Of a stretch of 64,000 nt of DNA, positions 11,182 to 25,141 are shown piece after piece. Source of the stretch: Balamuthia mandrillaris (Eukaryota; Discosea; Longamoebia; Balamuthiidae). Within the stretch, counting starts at the first letter, position 1. Every line of letters starts with the position of its first letter. The translations under genes and the position numbers were made by a program. The stretch lies in NCBI GenBank assembly GCA_031835245.1, contig JAVKOQ010000258.1, forward strand, positions 1 through 64,000. The letters are read 5' to 3'. The notes beneath the pieces are model-generated. The model had not been told where the DNA came from, ran no database searches, and was given only the letters and a program-made list of their open reading frames with translations.

Positions 11182-12839
11182 ATGATGGAAGCGCCTCAAG
11201 CACACGATGAGGAAAGTAAACTTGAGAGCGCTGGGTCAAAAATGCAAGCCATCCTCCTCGCCCATTTGGTGGTTTGGGTGAAAGGCCTTTCTCTGTCCTT
11301 TACAAACGACCGGCTGAGCGAATATTTCGGCTTTTGCGGACGCGTCATCTTTGCTTGTGTGGACAAGTACCAACAATTCTTTCCTTGTCTCCTTGTTCCT
11401 CTTCCTTCTTCTTCTTCTTCTTCTTTTTTCTTTTTGTACTTCTTCTTCTTTCTGATATGACATCTTTAAAAAAACAAGACAGGAAGGAGGTTTACTCTAC
11501 TTTGAAAGAGCCAATGCAGCAAAGACGGCTCTGCTCATGGACGGCGCAGTGGTGGACGGCTGTCGCCTCTCCGTCGAACTTCTCTACGCCTCCTCTCCTC
11601 TTTCCTCCTGCCCGAAACTGTTGCAGAGCTTCGCTGCGTTTCTCTCAGCTCCCCCTCTGCCTCCTCCTCCTTCCAACTACACACCCAGCAGCACCAATGC
11701 CACTAGCACGATTTGGACACCTTTTGCAGAGAGCTCATCTTCTTCATCTTCATCGTCATCTTCATCAACTTTTGTGCCTGCACATTATGTTTTGCCGGGA
11801 GCAGAGACCTCGCTCGACAATTCCCCTCTGGGAACACGCCACCATAAGCAGCATCCAACAAATCCTTTCTTGGAGGAGGATGATGAAGGAAAAGAGGATG
11901 AGGAGGAGAAAGAACGAAAAGAAGAGAAGGGAAAGAGAGGGCCGATGGTGGCATTGGTGCGGGACGAGGCGGCAGAGGAAGAGGCGGAGCTTGAGTACAG
12001 CGAGTCGGTTAGCTTTGATGCTCCTAACGCACGCCTCATATACAAGGCCAAGCCCATTCTCTTCAACTTCAGAGATGTTGCCTCCTTTGTGGTTACTGGG
12101 TACCTTGTTTCTGTTCTCTGTTTGCTCGTTGCCTTCTCTGCTCCTCTCTACTCTTTTATTTGCTTCTCTGTTCGTGCTACTCCTTTCTTTGTCTCTCTTA
12201 GCGGTTATCTCCTCTCTTTGATATGTGTTAACAAAAGATGGATTTGAAATATCTACAGTAAAGAGAAGAGTCCACTAAAAAGCGGGCAGGTATATCGTAG
12301 CGCATGTCTGTTTCGTGGTGGCAATGCAGTGGATCGTGAAGACGCGTTTGCAGCCATTTCCTACCTTCATCAACACTGCGGTATCAAAACTATTATTGAC
12401 CTTCGCTCCTCCGTAGAGAAAGGGTAGCATTGTCGTTCTTTTTATTTCTCTTTGCTCTCTTGTTCCTTTCGCTATTCCTCTACTTAACCTCTTTTTTTTT
12501 CCATTATTTATTACAGAGAAGATCCATTCGATGAGATTGCAGAACAACTCTATCCAACGGTCCCAGTACCATCAAGTGTAACGGCCTCTCCATTAGCTAG
12601 CAACAAGCCAAAACGATCCATTCTGTCCTCCCTTATTGGAGGTGAATACACATCAGGAATCCGAACGGACCTCAACATGCAGTACAAGCGCTACAACATC
12701 GACCTGGTAAACACCAACTTGAAGCTCAAGGGCCTGTTCTTGCCTTCTTCCTATAGCACCAAACTAAAGATGCTCACTTCGGCTTGGAACAGCATTCGCA
12801 ATCCGTCTTCCAACGATCTTTCCGAGGAGTTAAACAGTA

Positions 12840-12870
<31 letters not shown>

Positions 12871-14391
12871 GTTCTCTCTCTAGCTCTTCTCATTTGCAAA
12901 AAAGAAAGGCTAAATCTAATCTGTTTTCAAGAAACAACATCAGCTGCCTCTGCTGCTGCCACCATTACCCCCTCCTCCACCGAAGACATCAAATCTTCCA
13001 AACCCTCCACAACTGGCCTCATGAAGGAAGCCATCTCTCAAACCTTTGCTGAGGAGGTCTTTAACCAACTAGGCCTCTTCGGCTTCTCTAAGCTCATGCT
13101 TGTCCACTCCGGCCAAGAGATCGTTCGAGTGTTACGCATCTGCTCCATCCCAGAGAACCACCCTCTCATGTTCCACTGCAGCTCTGGCAAAGACCGAACG
13201 GGCATCATCGCCATGATGTTGCTCAGCCTTTGCAACATTCCCAAAGAGCAAATCGTTGAGCATTATCACCTCTCCGAGCGATTCCTGCGGTTCGTGGCAG
13301 ACGAGATTCGCAGAGACAACGTTCGTAAGAGGCTGTCGGAGGAGTTCGATGGCACCCCCAAGTATGTCATGTGGCAACTATTCGAGTTTGTGGAGGAGAA
13401 GTGGGGCTCTGTTTCTGGTTATCTGGCATTTCATGGCTTCGACTTACAAGAACAGAGGAAGCTACGCAAGCTGTTGTCAACGGAGGAGCATTATAAGCGA
13501 TTGATTCGACAACAACGCAAACTACAGGAACAAGAAGCTCAAAGAAAACAACAACACGAACAACAACATATTCGACCAACGAAAGCGGCGTCTGAACCTG
13601 TTTCTTTGCATACTTCACCGTCGTTTTATTCGATGACGGATAGGCCGACACGACTGGCTGAAATAGAGATAAAACGACGTCAAGAGAAGGAGATGCGAAG
13701 AGCGCAAAATCGAAGGAAAAAAGAAGGAAGAGGAGAAGGAGGGGGATACAATAGTCACCTTCTTGCTGGCGATGATGAAGATCATGGACATGAGCTTTCT
13801 TCTCTCAACAATAATGACGACAACTTTTTCAACACGACAAACCAAACTATGAACCAATACCCCTCCACGCCATCGTTGGCAGAGCCAGAAAAAGAGAAAG
13901 AGAAAGAGAAAGAAGAGGAAGAACCGATGGTCTCTCCTTCTTATTACTATCCCACTCTCAACGCATCCAAACCTGCTGTGGAAGATCCCTTTTTCTCTGA
14001 ACAGACACCTCTGTACCACCAACATCCTTCTTCATCTACGCTTCCTCCACCTATTCATTTCCCAGCCCCACAAATTACTTTGTCCTCCCAACCGCAGTAT
14101 TATGCTCAACCATTGCCTCCTCTGCCTTCGGACCTGCCCAACCAACAACAGCAACTGCCAGCAGTGCTTCACCCCCCTCCCATGTACAGTCCCATCGTTC
14201 CGCATCCCACTGCCAACAATAATAACAACCAACAACCCCTCTTCAACGATAATGCCGCTTTGTCATCTTCCGTTCAACAACATCAGCCGTATCGCCATCA
14301 GCAGTCTACACCGAATCTGGGTGCGGCCGTGCCTGTTTCACGAAAGAGCAGGATCAAAGCCAAACTCAAGGATCATTTCGCTTTTGAGTGA
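11182..14391 (+). CDS. RRM domain fused to Tyr/dual-specificity phosphatase (Y_phosphatase3 type)
   Basis: Exon 1 (11182-11366) ends in the first half of an RRM (VVWVKGLSLSFTNDRLSEYF); exon 2 from 11479 completes it with an RNP1-like GGLLYFERANAA. A Ser/Pro-rich and acidic linker follows. The phosphatase domain starts at 12259 (GQVYRSACLFRGG, then IKTIIDLRS), typical of the PF13350-type tyrosine phosphatase family. It reaches the P-loop HCSSGKDRTG at 13174-13203, with catalytic Cys and Arg intact. The intron at about 12834-12930 contains a CT repeat. The C-terminal 330 residues are Gln/Pro/Asn-rich low complexity. This would be a phosphotyrosine or phosphoinositide phosphatase able to bind RNA. 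Substrate unknown. Start 11182 chosen because it directly precedes the RRM and follows an A-rich leader. Confidence 0.8.
12847..12882. repeat. CT dinucleotide microsatellite in intron
   Basis: Run of CT on the plus strand just after the donor of the intron within the RRM-phosphatase gene. The gene is on the plus strand, so the sense strand is pyrimidine. Confidence 0.9.
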
Positions 14392-14457
14392 TTCCAACAA
14401 ACCTTTCGATGGCTCTCACCCTCGTGTCTTCCAGTTTTTGCAAAAAAAGAGTGGTTG

Positions 14458-14459
<2 letters not shown>

Positions 14460-14508
<49 letters not shown>
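14460..14508. repeat. CT dinucleotide microsatellite, intergenic
   Basis: Perfect CT repeat of about 48 bp, 70 bp downstream of the stop codon of the RRM-phosphatase gene, probably in its 3' untranslated region. Confidence 0.95.
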
Positions 14509-14510
<2 letters not shown>

Positions 14511-14698
14511 GTAATTTTTGTTTTGTAGTCAACCTTTCATGACGTCGTGAAATTTAAATACTATCGTGACGGCACGAAGCGACGGAATCTTTTCTTCGAA
14601 AGAAAGTTGTGAAAAACGTAGCAAACAAACGAACAAGAACCACCAAACAAAACCTGGATTCCCCTCTCTTTGGTTTTGATCTTTGCTTTTTTTTTTTA

Positions 14699-16723
<2,025 letters not shown>

Positions 16724-16789
16724 CAACTGCTCCACCCCTCAAGGGGCATGGTTTGGTCCTACAGCTCAGGAAAGATTTTGCACTCTTGG

Positions 16790-16795
16790 AAAGAG

Positions 16796-16865
<70 letters not shown>
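16790..16865. repeat. GAAA tetranucleotide microsatellite, intergenic
   Basis: About 18 GAAA units on the plus strand between the cyclin stop and the next start codon. Confidence 0.96.
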
Positions 16866-16985
16866 GGTATGGTAGTCTTCCTGGAGTGGTGGCCAACACT
16901 TTGAAACTTGGGACCGTGTTTTTCCGCTCTTTTCTTTCCAAGAAATTTTTCAAAAAAGTGACCTGCAAACAAACGAGTAGCGGCC

Positions 16986-18774
16986 ATGAGGAAGAACCCG
17001 GCAGCGGGCGGAGCTGGGCAGGAGGTGTGGTTAGTGCTGCGCGAAGAGGGACGTGACCGGCCTGTTGTCGAGGTGCACCTCAAACCGAACCATGGCTCCG
17101 TGCCTGCGGAGGAGACTTTGAGGTGGAAAGCGACTGCCAAATTGCGCAACAAAGAGATATGGGGCTCGCCCACCACGCTGTGCGTGGCCACCGATGCTTC
17201 GCCTTCTCTTGCTTCTTTGCCTGTTGAGGATGGTAAAGCGGAACCACCAGCTGTGCCGCTCCACTACAAAGTAGAACTGTTAAAAAGTGCGCTTCAGAAA
17301 GCGGTTCGTCGGCGTAAGACGTGGACAGGTACAGCGCCCTTCCATCGCTTCTCTGCTTCTCTCTTTCTGACTGCATTCGTGAATAGCTGTAAGAGTGGCA
17401 CACCAGCTGATGGAACAGGACATTGGTCAGTTCCTACGACGACTCCCAGTCATCATAATGGAAGATGCGGTGCTCCCTCCAGCTAGACTTTCAGCCACTG
17501 GGGACGAGGAACAAAGCTGGCCTGGACTGGGTTTAGTGGTGTGGTTGATGGTGGCTCATTCCAAAGGATGGAATGTTACCCGCGGGCAACGTATTGCTCT
17601 GTTGCAGCTTGTGCATCAAGTGGCTGCCACCCCCTATCACGATCTTATCCCGAAGCTTGAGCCTCGAGAACTTATCCCCACACCTTCTCTTTTATCTTTT
17701 TTCGTACGTGTTTCCATCCCCTTTGTGCTGGTCCTCCCTCTTCATCTCTTTTCCTTCCTTTCTTTCTTGTCTGCCTCCTTCTTCTTCGTTTCCTAACATA
17801 AGGAAATGTAGGAGGATGAAGAGGATGCAGGGAAATCGATGTACAGAAGAGCAACACTGACGGCGCTGTTGATCCGCGCAAGTTACGGTGGAATGAAAGG
17901 AGACGTGGAGATGCTAAGGGGATTTGCGTGCATTTGGGCGCAACGGTGGCAACATTATGCTCCACAATGGGAGTTCATTCTTTCTGAAATTGTATATCCT
18001 AGAGCGCTGCAAAGGGAGACTGCCAGAGTGAAGGCGTACTTCTACGGTAGCTTGCAAGGCACTGACGAAAGCGACCGAGAAGAAGACGCTGCTGTCACTG
18101 CTGTTGCTACTGGAGAAACAAGCAAAACACGTGGAATTGGGACGTTAAAAGCTAGAGACAAATTGCCAGAAGCAGTTGACTTTCACTGTTTTCCTGGCAT
18201 GATTAGGCGAATTCAAGAGCTGCACCTTCAACGAACGGGAAGAAATTGCGAAGAAGGGCAGATTAAAAGTGCTATATGGCACCATCGTAGCGGATGGTAT
18301 GAAAAAACCTGCATGAGCGCAGAGCAGGATCCTCTTTTCCCGGTTTTATTTTATAGACATCATCCAGAGAGAAGTCTCCAAACAACTGGTGCAGCAGAGG
18401 AAGGAACATCGAAAGAACACGAACGAAAGGACAATGCACAAAGCAAACGTGCAGAGGAACTGCGGTTAGGAAGCGAGTGGGAAGAACAACGAAGGATTTC
18501 CACGCAAGCGTTTTGGGATGATATAAAGCCTTCTGTGGAAGAAGTAACAGCATTACCCTTTTACTGGCGACCACAAAGAGATTCCAAAAGCATCGGAGGC
18601 GGTACAAATGTGCAACAGAACCAAACCAACTTGAAACGAAAGCGTGCATCTCTGGATACTACGGCACCACCAACCTCTGACAGTGCTGCCAACCAAGATA
18701 AAAAGAAGAGCAGACAAAGCTCCCTACTTGCTTTCTTTTCAAACAAGCCACAACCGTCACCCAACATCGAGTAG
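16986..18774 (+). CDS. Unrecognised protein with C-terminal PCNA-interacting (PIP) box
   Basis: Three exons: 16986-17328, about 17389-17670, and about 17811-18774. I do not recognise the family as a whole. Exon 2 reads MEQDIGQFLRRLPVIIMEDAVL after KSALQKAVRRR, a helical pattern seen in some replication ATPase C-terminal regions, but the similarity is weak. The long third exon contains VDFHCFPGMI and a Lys/Glu-rich linker. Near the C-terminus, QSSLLAFF (18715-18738) fits the PIP-box consensus QxxLxxFF exactly and is preceded by a basic patch (KKKSRQ), as in real PCNA ligands. It sits directly downstream of the cyclin gene on the same strand, 260 bp away. A role at the replication fork is inference from the motif. 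The end of exon 2 is uncertain. Confidence 0.68.
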
Positions 18775-18802
18775 TAGTTTAATAAAGAAGAAATCTTTAC
18801 AT

Positions 18803-18803
<1 letters not shown>

Positions 18804-18833
<30 letters not shown>
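18804..18833. repeat. GA microsatellite between convergent genes
   Basis: GA run, extended by GAGAAA-type sequence to about 18865, located between the stop codons of the PIP-box gene (plus) and the phosphatidyltransferase (minus). Confidence 0.9.
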
Positions 18834-18835
<2 letters not shown>

Positions 18836-18894
18836 AAAAAGGGAGAGAGAGAAAGAGAGAAAGAATGGATAGAAAGAAAACTCGGATTCGTGGC

Positions 18895-19334
18895 TCATTT
18901 GACTTTCTTGACTGGCTGGTTTCGTCGTGCGGCCAACCTGAAAGACACGTAACTGGCAGGGAAACTGAGGTAATAGACAGCAGCCAAAGCAAGGAAGGTG
19001 CGCCAAGGAGCCACAACGAAGCCAGCGATGCACCCCAATACACCACCCAACACAATCAGCAACTTGCCACCACGCAGCCATGACTTGTTCAGCAGCTTTG
19101 AAGAGAAAGTGGGGAGCTTTGAGATGCACACAAAGCCCACCAACAACGTGTAGACCACTAGGGCCAAGGGTTGCGCCTTCACTAGCATTTGGAAGAGTAG
19201 AGGGAACTCAAAGGAAAAGATGATCGGGATTAACGCAAGGAAGGCACCAGCAGGGGCCGGAACTCCCATGAAATAGCTCCTAGACCACTGTGAAGGCCAA
19301 GTGGAGGAAGTTGGAGGAGACGGGTGACTATGAG

Positions 19335-19390
<56 letters not shown>

Positions 19391-20037
19391 AAGAGAGGGA
19401 GAGAGAAGAGGGCTACCTGAGCAGCGTTAAAATCGATTCCAGCATTAAAACGGGCGAGCCTACAAGCCTATTGTTTCACGCAGAGCAAATAAAGTTAGGT
19501 ATTCGACAGGAAGACGGCCAAGATATGAGAGTTGAACCAAAGAAAAGAGTTCGAAAAGAGGGCGAAGAAAAAAAAGATCAGAGGAATGAAATAGAGGAAA
19601 TAGTGGTGGGAGGTTAAAAAAACGAACCATGCACATGACGTAAACGAGACACGCAGCGAAGCCAACCCAGTTTAGCTCGTGTAAGGACCACAGGTACAAC
19701 ACTATGCTTGGCGTCACACCAAAATTTACCAAGTCCATGAGGCTGTCCAGTTGAGCGCCAAACTCAGAAGACGCTGTTCTCCCCAGAGGTTAGCATGTTG
19801 GATACAATGACACGGAAGGAAGGGGGTACCTCCAAGGGCTCTGGCCGCGGGACCATCCAGAGTGTCCAAGATGCCTGCAACAAGAATGACTATGACACAC
19901 CAGCCATACAATCCCTTCAGCGCAAAATGCACTGCTGATAAACCAGTAGCGCATGCCAAGAGCGTGATGGCGTTTGGGACCCAGTAACGCCAGTATTTGG
20001 GAGCAAAGCCATCCGGCAGCAGCAGTGACTCTCCCAT
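18895..20037 (-). CDS. pssA: CDP-diacylglycerol-serine O-phosphatidyltransferase (PssA type)
   Basis: Membrane enzyme of the CDP-alcohol phosphatidyltransferase family; CDP-DAG plus serine gives phosphatidylserine and CMP. Exon 1 (20037 to about 19830) has MGESLLLPDGF, two hydrophobic helices and the start of the signature, LDTLDGPAARALG. Exon 2 (about 19773-19625) completes it with FGAQLDSLMDLVNFGVTPS, so the DG..AR..G...D...D residues are all present. A short exon (about 19475-19425) reads ACRLARFNAGIDF, then after a GA-repeat intron YFMGVPAPAGAFL begins the final exon. RLARFN followed by YFxGxPxPxxA is typical of bacterial-type phosphatidylserine synthase rather than phosphatidylinositol synthase. 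Several transmembrane helices; C-terminus basic (VKKVK). Confidence 0.86.
19333..19388. repeat. GA microsatellite in phosphatidyltransferase intron
   Basis: About 28 GA units on plus; the host gene is on minus, so the sense strand reads CT. Confidence 0.95.
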
Positions 20038-20348
20038 CTTTCTTTTCTTTTTTTCACACACAAAAAAACCTTCCTTAAATATCACCTTAAAATAATGTGA
20101 TTCAAATATTTAATAAAATCGATATTTTGTTTAAATAATTAAATAAAAATTGTGAGCCTATCGATAAAATGAAAGGAGAAGGGGAGCACCACGATAGCCG
20201 CAAAAGTAGGCCGAGAGGAGTGGAAGCGTAAAAGGATGTGTTTGCGATGTTTGTACGTTGCAGTGATGGCACGGCTGGGTTTTTGGCAGGCGTCGGTTTT
20301 TAGGGAGAACGAGGTAAATCGGGCGGTAGATGCAAAAAACATAGGCGA
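20038..20348. other. Intergenic, A/T-rich
   Basis: Spacer between the tail-to-head minus genes pssA and eIF4E, with an A/T-rich block at 20085-20165. No gene seen. Confidence 0.55.
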
Positions 20349-21840
20349 TCAGGAGGCGACAAGAATCTTCTTTGCATTCTTGTAGGTGCTCCTATCTTTG
20401 ATGGCGGATGAGTTGGTCTTGAATGAAAGGCTAACTTTGTTGTCCAGTCCTAATACTTCTTGTATCTTTTCTCTGTGATTTCCATCAAGTAACCAACAAC
20501 ACGGTGTGAGTGAAAGGGGTGATAACAAGAAATAATTGGAACACGAGAAGCATACCCGATCCTGTTTCGGACTTGAGGGTTGGTATGTTTCAACCAAACA
20601 GATAAAACGTTCTCTTTGCTGCGGATGCTGACAACAACACCGACAACAGCTGGGTCCTCAAACTCTTCTCCCAACGCCGCCATTACCTGTTTTCACTGCA
20701 TCGTCAACAACGTTCGTGCACAAAAAAAAAACAATAAAAAAATCTGAAACAAATTCTTTCTACTTACCAACTCTTCCCACTTCTGGTCTAATAGGCCTTC
20801 CTCTTTTCTTACTCGGACGATAAAGCATCCTCCTTTCGGGAATGTCTGAACCAATAAGACGAAACGAAGCGTGAGATCAAATAGCGAAAAGAGAATGGAA
20901 AGGAGGAACGAACCTCCCACATGGGAAGCAGGCGCTTGCGGAAGACATAGTAGTTACTCTCTTTAGGGAGTTCTTCGGGCCTTTTTAGCCAGCAATAATG
21001 TCTGTCGTAGGAGAATTATGTAAGCCGTGGTGTAAGTTTTTTTTTGTGACAGGTAGTGAAAGTTGCTCCGTTGAGTGAGGGAGAGATAGAGAGAGAACAT
21101 GGTACGTACGACCAAAACTCTTCCACAGTACGGAACAAAGAAAGGTGAGTGAGGTGGTCCTTGTGGTCGTCCAGGTCGCCGTTTTGGGAGTTGGCTTGCT
21201 TCTTGCCCTTGTTTTGGTTTTGGTTGCTGGTGGGGGTGTGGTGGTGCTTGCTCTTGCGAGAGTACCAAAAGGACCAAGCTGTGTGCAACTTGTGCTCTCC
21301 GAACAAAGGCAGCGTCTCCCACTGAATCGGTTCCACCGGTTCTTCGGGGAGGGAAGAGGACACTTGCGAGGAAGAACGCGACCGGTGACCACGGCTGTTG
21401 TTGACCATTCCTGAGTTGGTCCGCTTCCTACGGTTCTGAGCAGGGCTCTTGGTCTCGCTGGTAGTGCCGCCAGGGGCGGCAGCGCTGACCTGTTTGTTGA
21501 CGTTGGTGTTGCTCTTTTGACTGTTGCTTCGGCTTCTGTTTCCGCCTTTTTTGCTTCCGGTCCTTTCTCGTCGCTGTTTGCCGCTGGCCGTTCTCTCTCG
21601 CTTTTGTTTTTGGCTGCTGGTCCTGTCTCTTTTGCGCTGAGTGGCGTTGCTGTCCTTCCGGCTGCCCTCAGCCGCGGAGGTCTCCTTTTCGTTTTGTTTT
21701 TCTTGAGCCTCGTTCGTCTTTGGTTCCGAGACGACTTGCTCAGCTTCGTCTTTCTCCTTGGCGTCGCTATGAGGGGAGCCCACCTCGGCAACAGCTTCCT
21801 CCTTTACGGCCGGTGGCGTGTGCTGTTCACTCATTGTCAC
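20349..21840 (-). CDS. eIF4E-family cap-binding protein with long basic Ser-rich N-terminus
   Basis: Translation initiation factor fold. The first exon (21840 to about 21100) encodes about 185 residues of Lys/Arg/Ser/Thr-rich sequence before the core. It includes three near-copies of a ten-residue unit (KRDRTSSQKQ, KRERTASGKQ, RRERTGSKKG). The core has HKLHTAWSFWY, then FRTVEEFWSYV (the eIF4G/4E-BP contact Trp). Next come YYVFRKRLLPMWE (a cap-stacking Trp), ALGEEFEDPAVVGVVVSIRSKENVLSVW and the tail VLGLDNKVSLSFKT. The Trp corresponding to human W56 is not seen: the segment before FRTVEEFW reads DHKDHLTHLSL. This resembles 4EHP-like or divergent eIF4Es, which have lower cap affinity. Five exons. 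Confidence 0.83.
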
Positions 21841-22101
21841 TCACTCGCTTTATCCCTCTGTTTTTTTTTTTTGAACGATTGTTATTCTTCGTTCACTTTT
21901 TTTTTCGACAAACAGAAAAAAAAATCAAAAAACCGAATAAAATATTGTTCATTTTTGTTGAATTAATAATGTCGACATTACAAATAAATAAATAAATAAA
22001 ACCAACTTATAGTGGCCTTCTCCTCCAAAAACAAAATGGGGAATCAGGAGGGCTGCTGCGTGACGAGAGAGAAAGAAGAAACGAAGCAAGTACTGCTGCT
22101 G
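21841..22101. other. Short intergenic region, A/T-rich
   Basis: Upstream of the eIF4E start and downstream of the kinase stop. Contains A/T-rich sequence with repeated AAATA (21975-21999). No gene seen. Confidence 0.5.
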
Positions 22102-25090
22102 TTACTTGCCGGTGGCAGCACGATCCTTCAGTTTGGAATGTGCTCTTAGTCGATGTACATTTCCTGTGAGCGAATGGTCGCCCGAGCTTTGCAACGAAAG
22201 AGTATGTAAGGGATTGATGTGCTTCACCTCCGAAGAGGAGGAGTGATGGACAGCTCCCGCTGAACTGGTTCTCTTGCGTAGCTCTTTGGAGGAGTGGTTT
22301 GGTATGATCGCTGCTCCGCTGTTGTTCGATGCTCCACTGCTGCTGCTGTTGTGACCCTCTTTGGATGATGGAGTAAGTATAGAATGACCAAAGACGGCAC
22401 TCGCGCTTTTCCGGTCTGTTTCAAGAGAGAGTGTGAGAGATGAATGACAGTTTATGGTTTGAGAGAGAGTGTGAGAGAGAACATGTGAGAGTTAACTTAC
22501 TTCGTGTAAGGGAGGTAGTAGGAGCAGAGTGTGCGGACTGTGAAGAAGTAGAGGAAGAGGAACTAGAAAGCTGGTCGCAAGAAGAGGAGGTAGTGCTGAT
22601 AGAAGGAGAACTGCTTTGCAGACTAGCGCGCCGCTTTCCTTCCTTTTGTTCCTTTTGTTCCTTGTGAGCTTTTTTAAGGTTGCTTTTCTTCGGGTCTCTT
22701 CGAAGGGAAGTCAGGGAATAAAACGCTTGCTTCTGCTTTCGTCGTTTGTTTTTGCCCAATCCCATGAACGAGCCTAATGTGTTCTTGCTAATGGTTCCGC
22801 TGCTCTTTGCAGAGTCTGTACTGGCTTCCTCGTCCTCGTCCTCTTCTTCCAAAATAGAGGCGATGAAGAGAGAGCTAGAGCTGTCTTTCCTCAGTTCTTC
22901 TTTTCCGATGGCTTCGTTCTCCTGCAACAGTGCGTTCAACCGCCGCTTCACTTTGGCCCGCTTCTCTCTTTCCTTGTCGGTTAGCTTTGTATGAAAAGGA
23001 TTACTCGGAGTGGGAAGCCCTGCAAAGGCAAAACTGCTCAGCCGATTGCTAAACGAGGAGTTGTTCTCTTTTTCTGGCTTGGGGTCTGCAGGTGGTTGGT
23101 CTGACGTCACATCCGTATGACCTCCGTTCTCCTCTTCACTCCCGCTACTGGCGGTAGTGGCGGTCTCATCGTTTATGTCGTAGTAGGTGTCTTTGACCAC
23201 TATTTTGGCGAGGGTTATTATTTCTGCGTTTTTAGCCTTGATCTCCGCTAACCGAATGGTCATGTCGTTCTTCTCTGCGAGCAGTTCTTCCATCCCTATT
23301 TTCATCTTGTCAACCAGTCGTTCTAACCTTGCATTTTCCTTCAACGCGGATTCTAGTCTCAACCATAATTTCTATTTCCGCCGGAAAACAAATAAATGGA
23401 GAGGTAGAGATAGAGAGAGTAAATTAGTTCATCGACCAGCAAAAAGTAGGAATAAAACGGAACCTGTTGTACTTCTAACGAGTCTTTCTCCAAAAGTTTG
23501 GGTGCAACGTGCATTGTATCCACATCTCTGGCCGGTTCGGCGTCATCTTCATCTTCTACGTTGTCCTGCTCAAAGAATAAGAGGGGAGGTTTGGAAAGGT
23601 AAGACCATAATCTCTAGCAAACCTTAATTACAGTTTGTACAGATTGTCCGTCTGCGTCTTCTTCTGCTTTCCCATTCGCAGTGGCTGATGCTTTAGTTGC
23701 CTCTATGCCTTTTCGTATAGAAGAAGGCCCGTCTCGACGGCCCGACGCAACATTTGTTGTTGCTCCATTTTGGGTTGGCACAGCTGGGCTCGCCTTTTTG
23801 TCATCGTCACCTATGGTTCGAGAGTAAACGGTAGGGCTATCCAGTTCACCGTCTTCTTCCTCCTCTCTTGCTTTTTCGTGCTGTTGCTTTGCTGGCTCAT
23901 CACCAGCCACTTCTGCGTGCTCATCGTTGGCATCGGGTAGTACTAAGTTTTCCAGCTCAAGTTGTACTCCTGTTTGTTGTTTCAAAATGTTTGGTTAGAA
24001 TAAAGAACTGTGCTCATTTATCAGCTAATACCAACCCTTTTTCTTCTTCTCTTTGTATTTTCTTGGGTCTTCGATCACTAATGGCCCAATGCATTTAAGT
24101 TTTTTTTTTTTGTTTAAAAAAGAAACAGGTTAACAAAGTCAGAGCGATGAAGAGGGAGGAAGGAGGGACCTTCTAAAAGCTCAGGTGTTGCCAAATCGCA
24201 ACCGGCAATCTCGCCACTTTCAGAGTCTGTTTTTTCCACCAGCATTATGACAGGTTTGCCTTCCCTCTATCGTATTTGAAGTATTCATATAAGCAAAACA
24301 GCCTTTTTAAGGTGGCCATAAGAGAAGAGTACGTACCTCCCGAAGGGCTATAACTGTATCTTTGGCATTAACAATCCAGGGATGCTCTAAAAGTTCGACC
24401 GCAGAAGGGCGATGGTTGGGATCCTTCCTCCAACATTTGAGCAGAAAATCAGCCAGGTCATCAGATATGTTTTCTGGCAGCGGAGGGTGCTTATCCGACA
24501 CTATCCGAAACATTGCGGCCATCGCTGGCTGCTGAAAGTATGGCGGTTCTCCTCTGATCAGTTGAACAACAAGGCAACCAACACTCCTATATAAATGAAT
24601 TAGTCTCAGAAAGTTTGATCAGACAGAGGTTGTTTTGAAGATGATGCGGTTCCGGTCTCATCAGAAAAAAAAAAGAAGAAGAAGAAATAGGAGAAAAGAA
24701 AAAGAAGGAGAGGGTAGGAGTAAAACAGTATGCGCACCATATGTCAGACCGAAGAGAATGGCCAGATATTTCGATGACCTCGGGTGCCACTAGCAAAATG
24801 CGTTAGAAGCGTATGATATGATACAAGACCCGATTTCGCTAATGAGATAGAACGAGGGAAAAAAGCACTTACTCCAGTAAGGGGTGCCCACTACAGAAAA
24901 CCGCTTCTCGCTTTCATTTACAGTTGCACTGACGCCAAAGTCTGCCAACTGCAAACACCGCCAACACCATCGATGGAGTTAGTTGGGTGCAAATAGATGG
25001 GCCGTACATAGGAACTTACCTTTATTGTGCCTTCCTTTGTTATCAGGATATTGGATCTGTATTCACCATTGAGCGTTACAGGAGAGAAGG

Positions 25091-25141
<51 letters not shown>

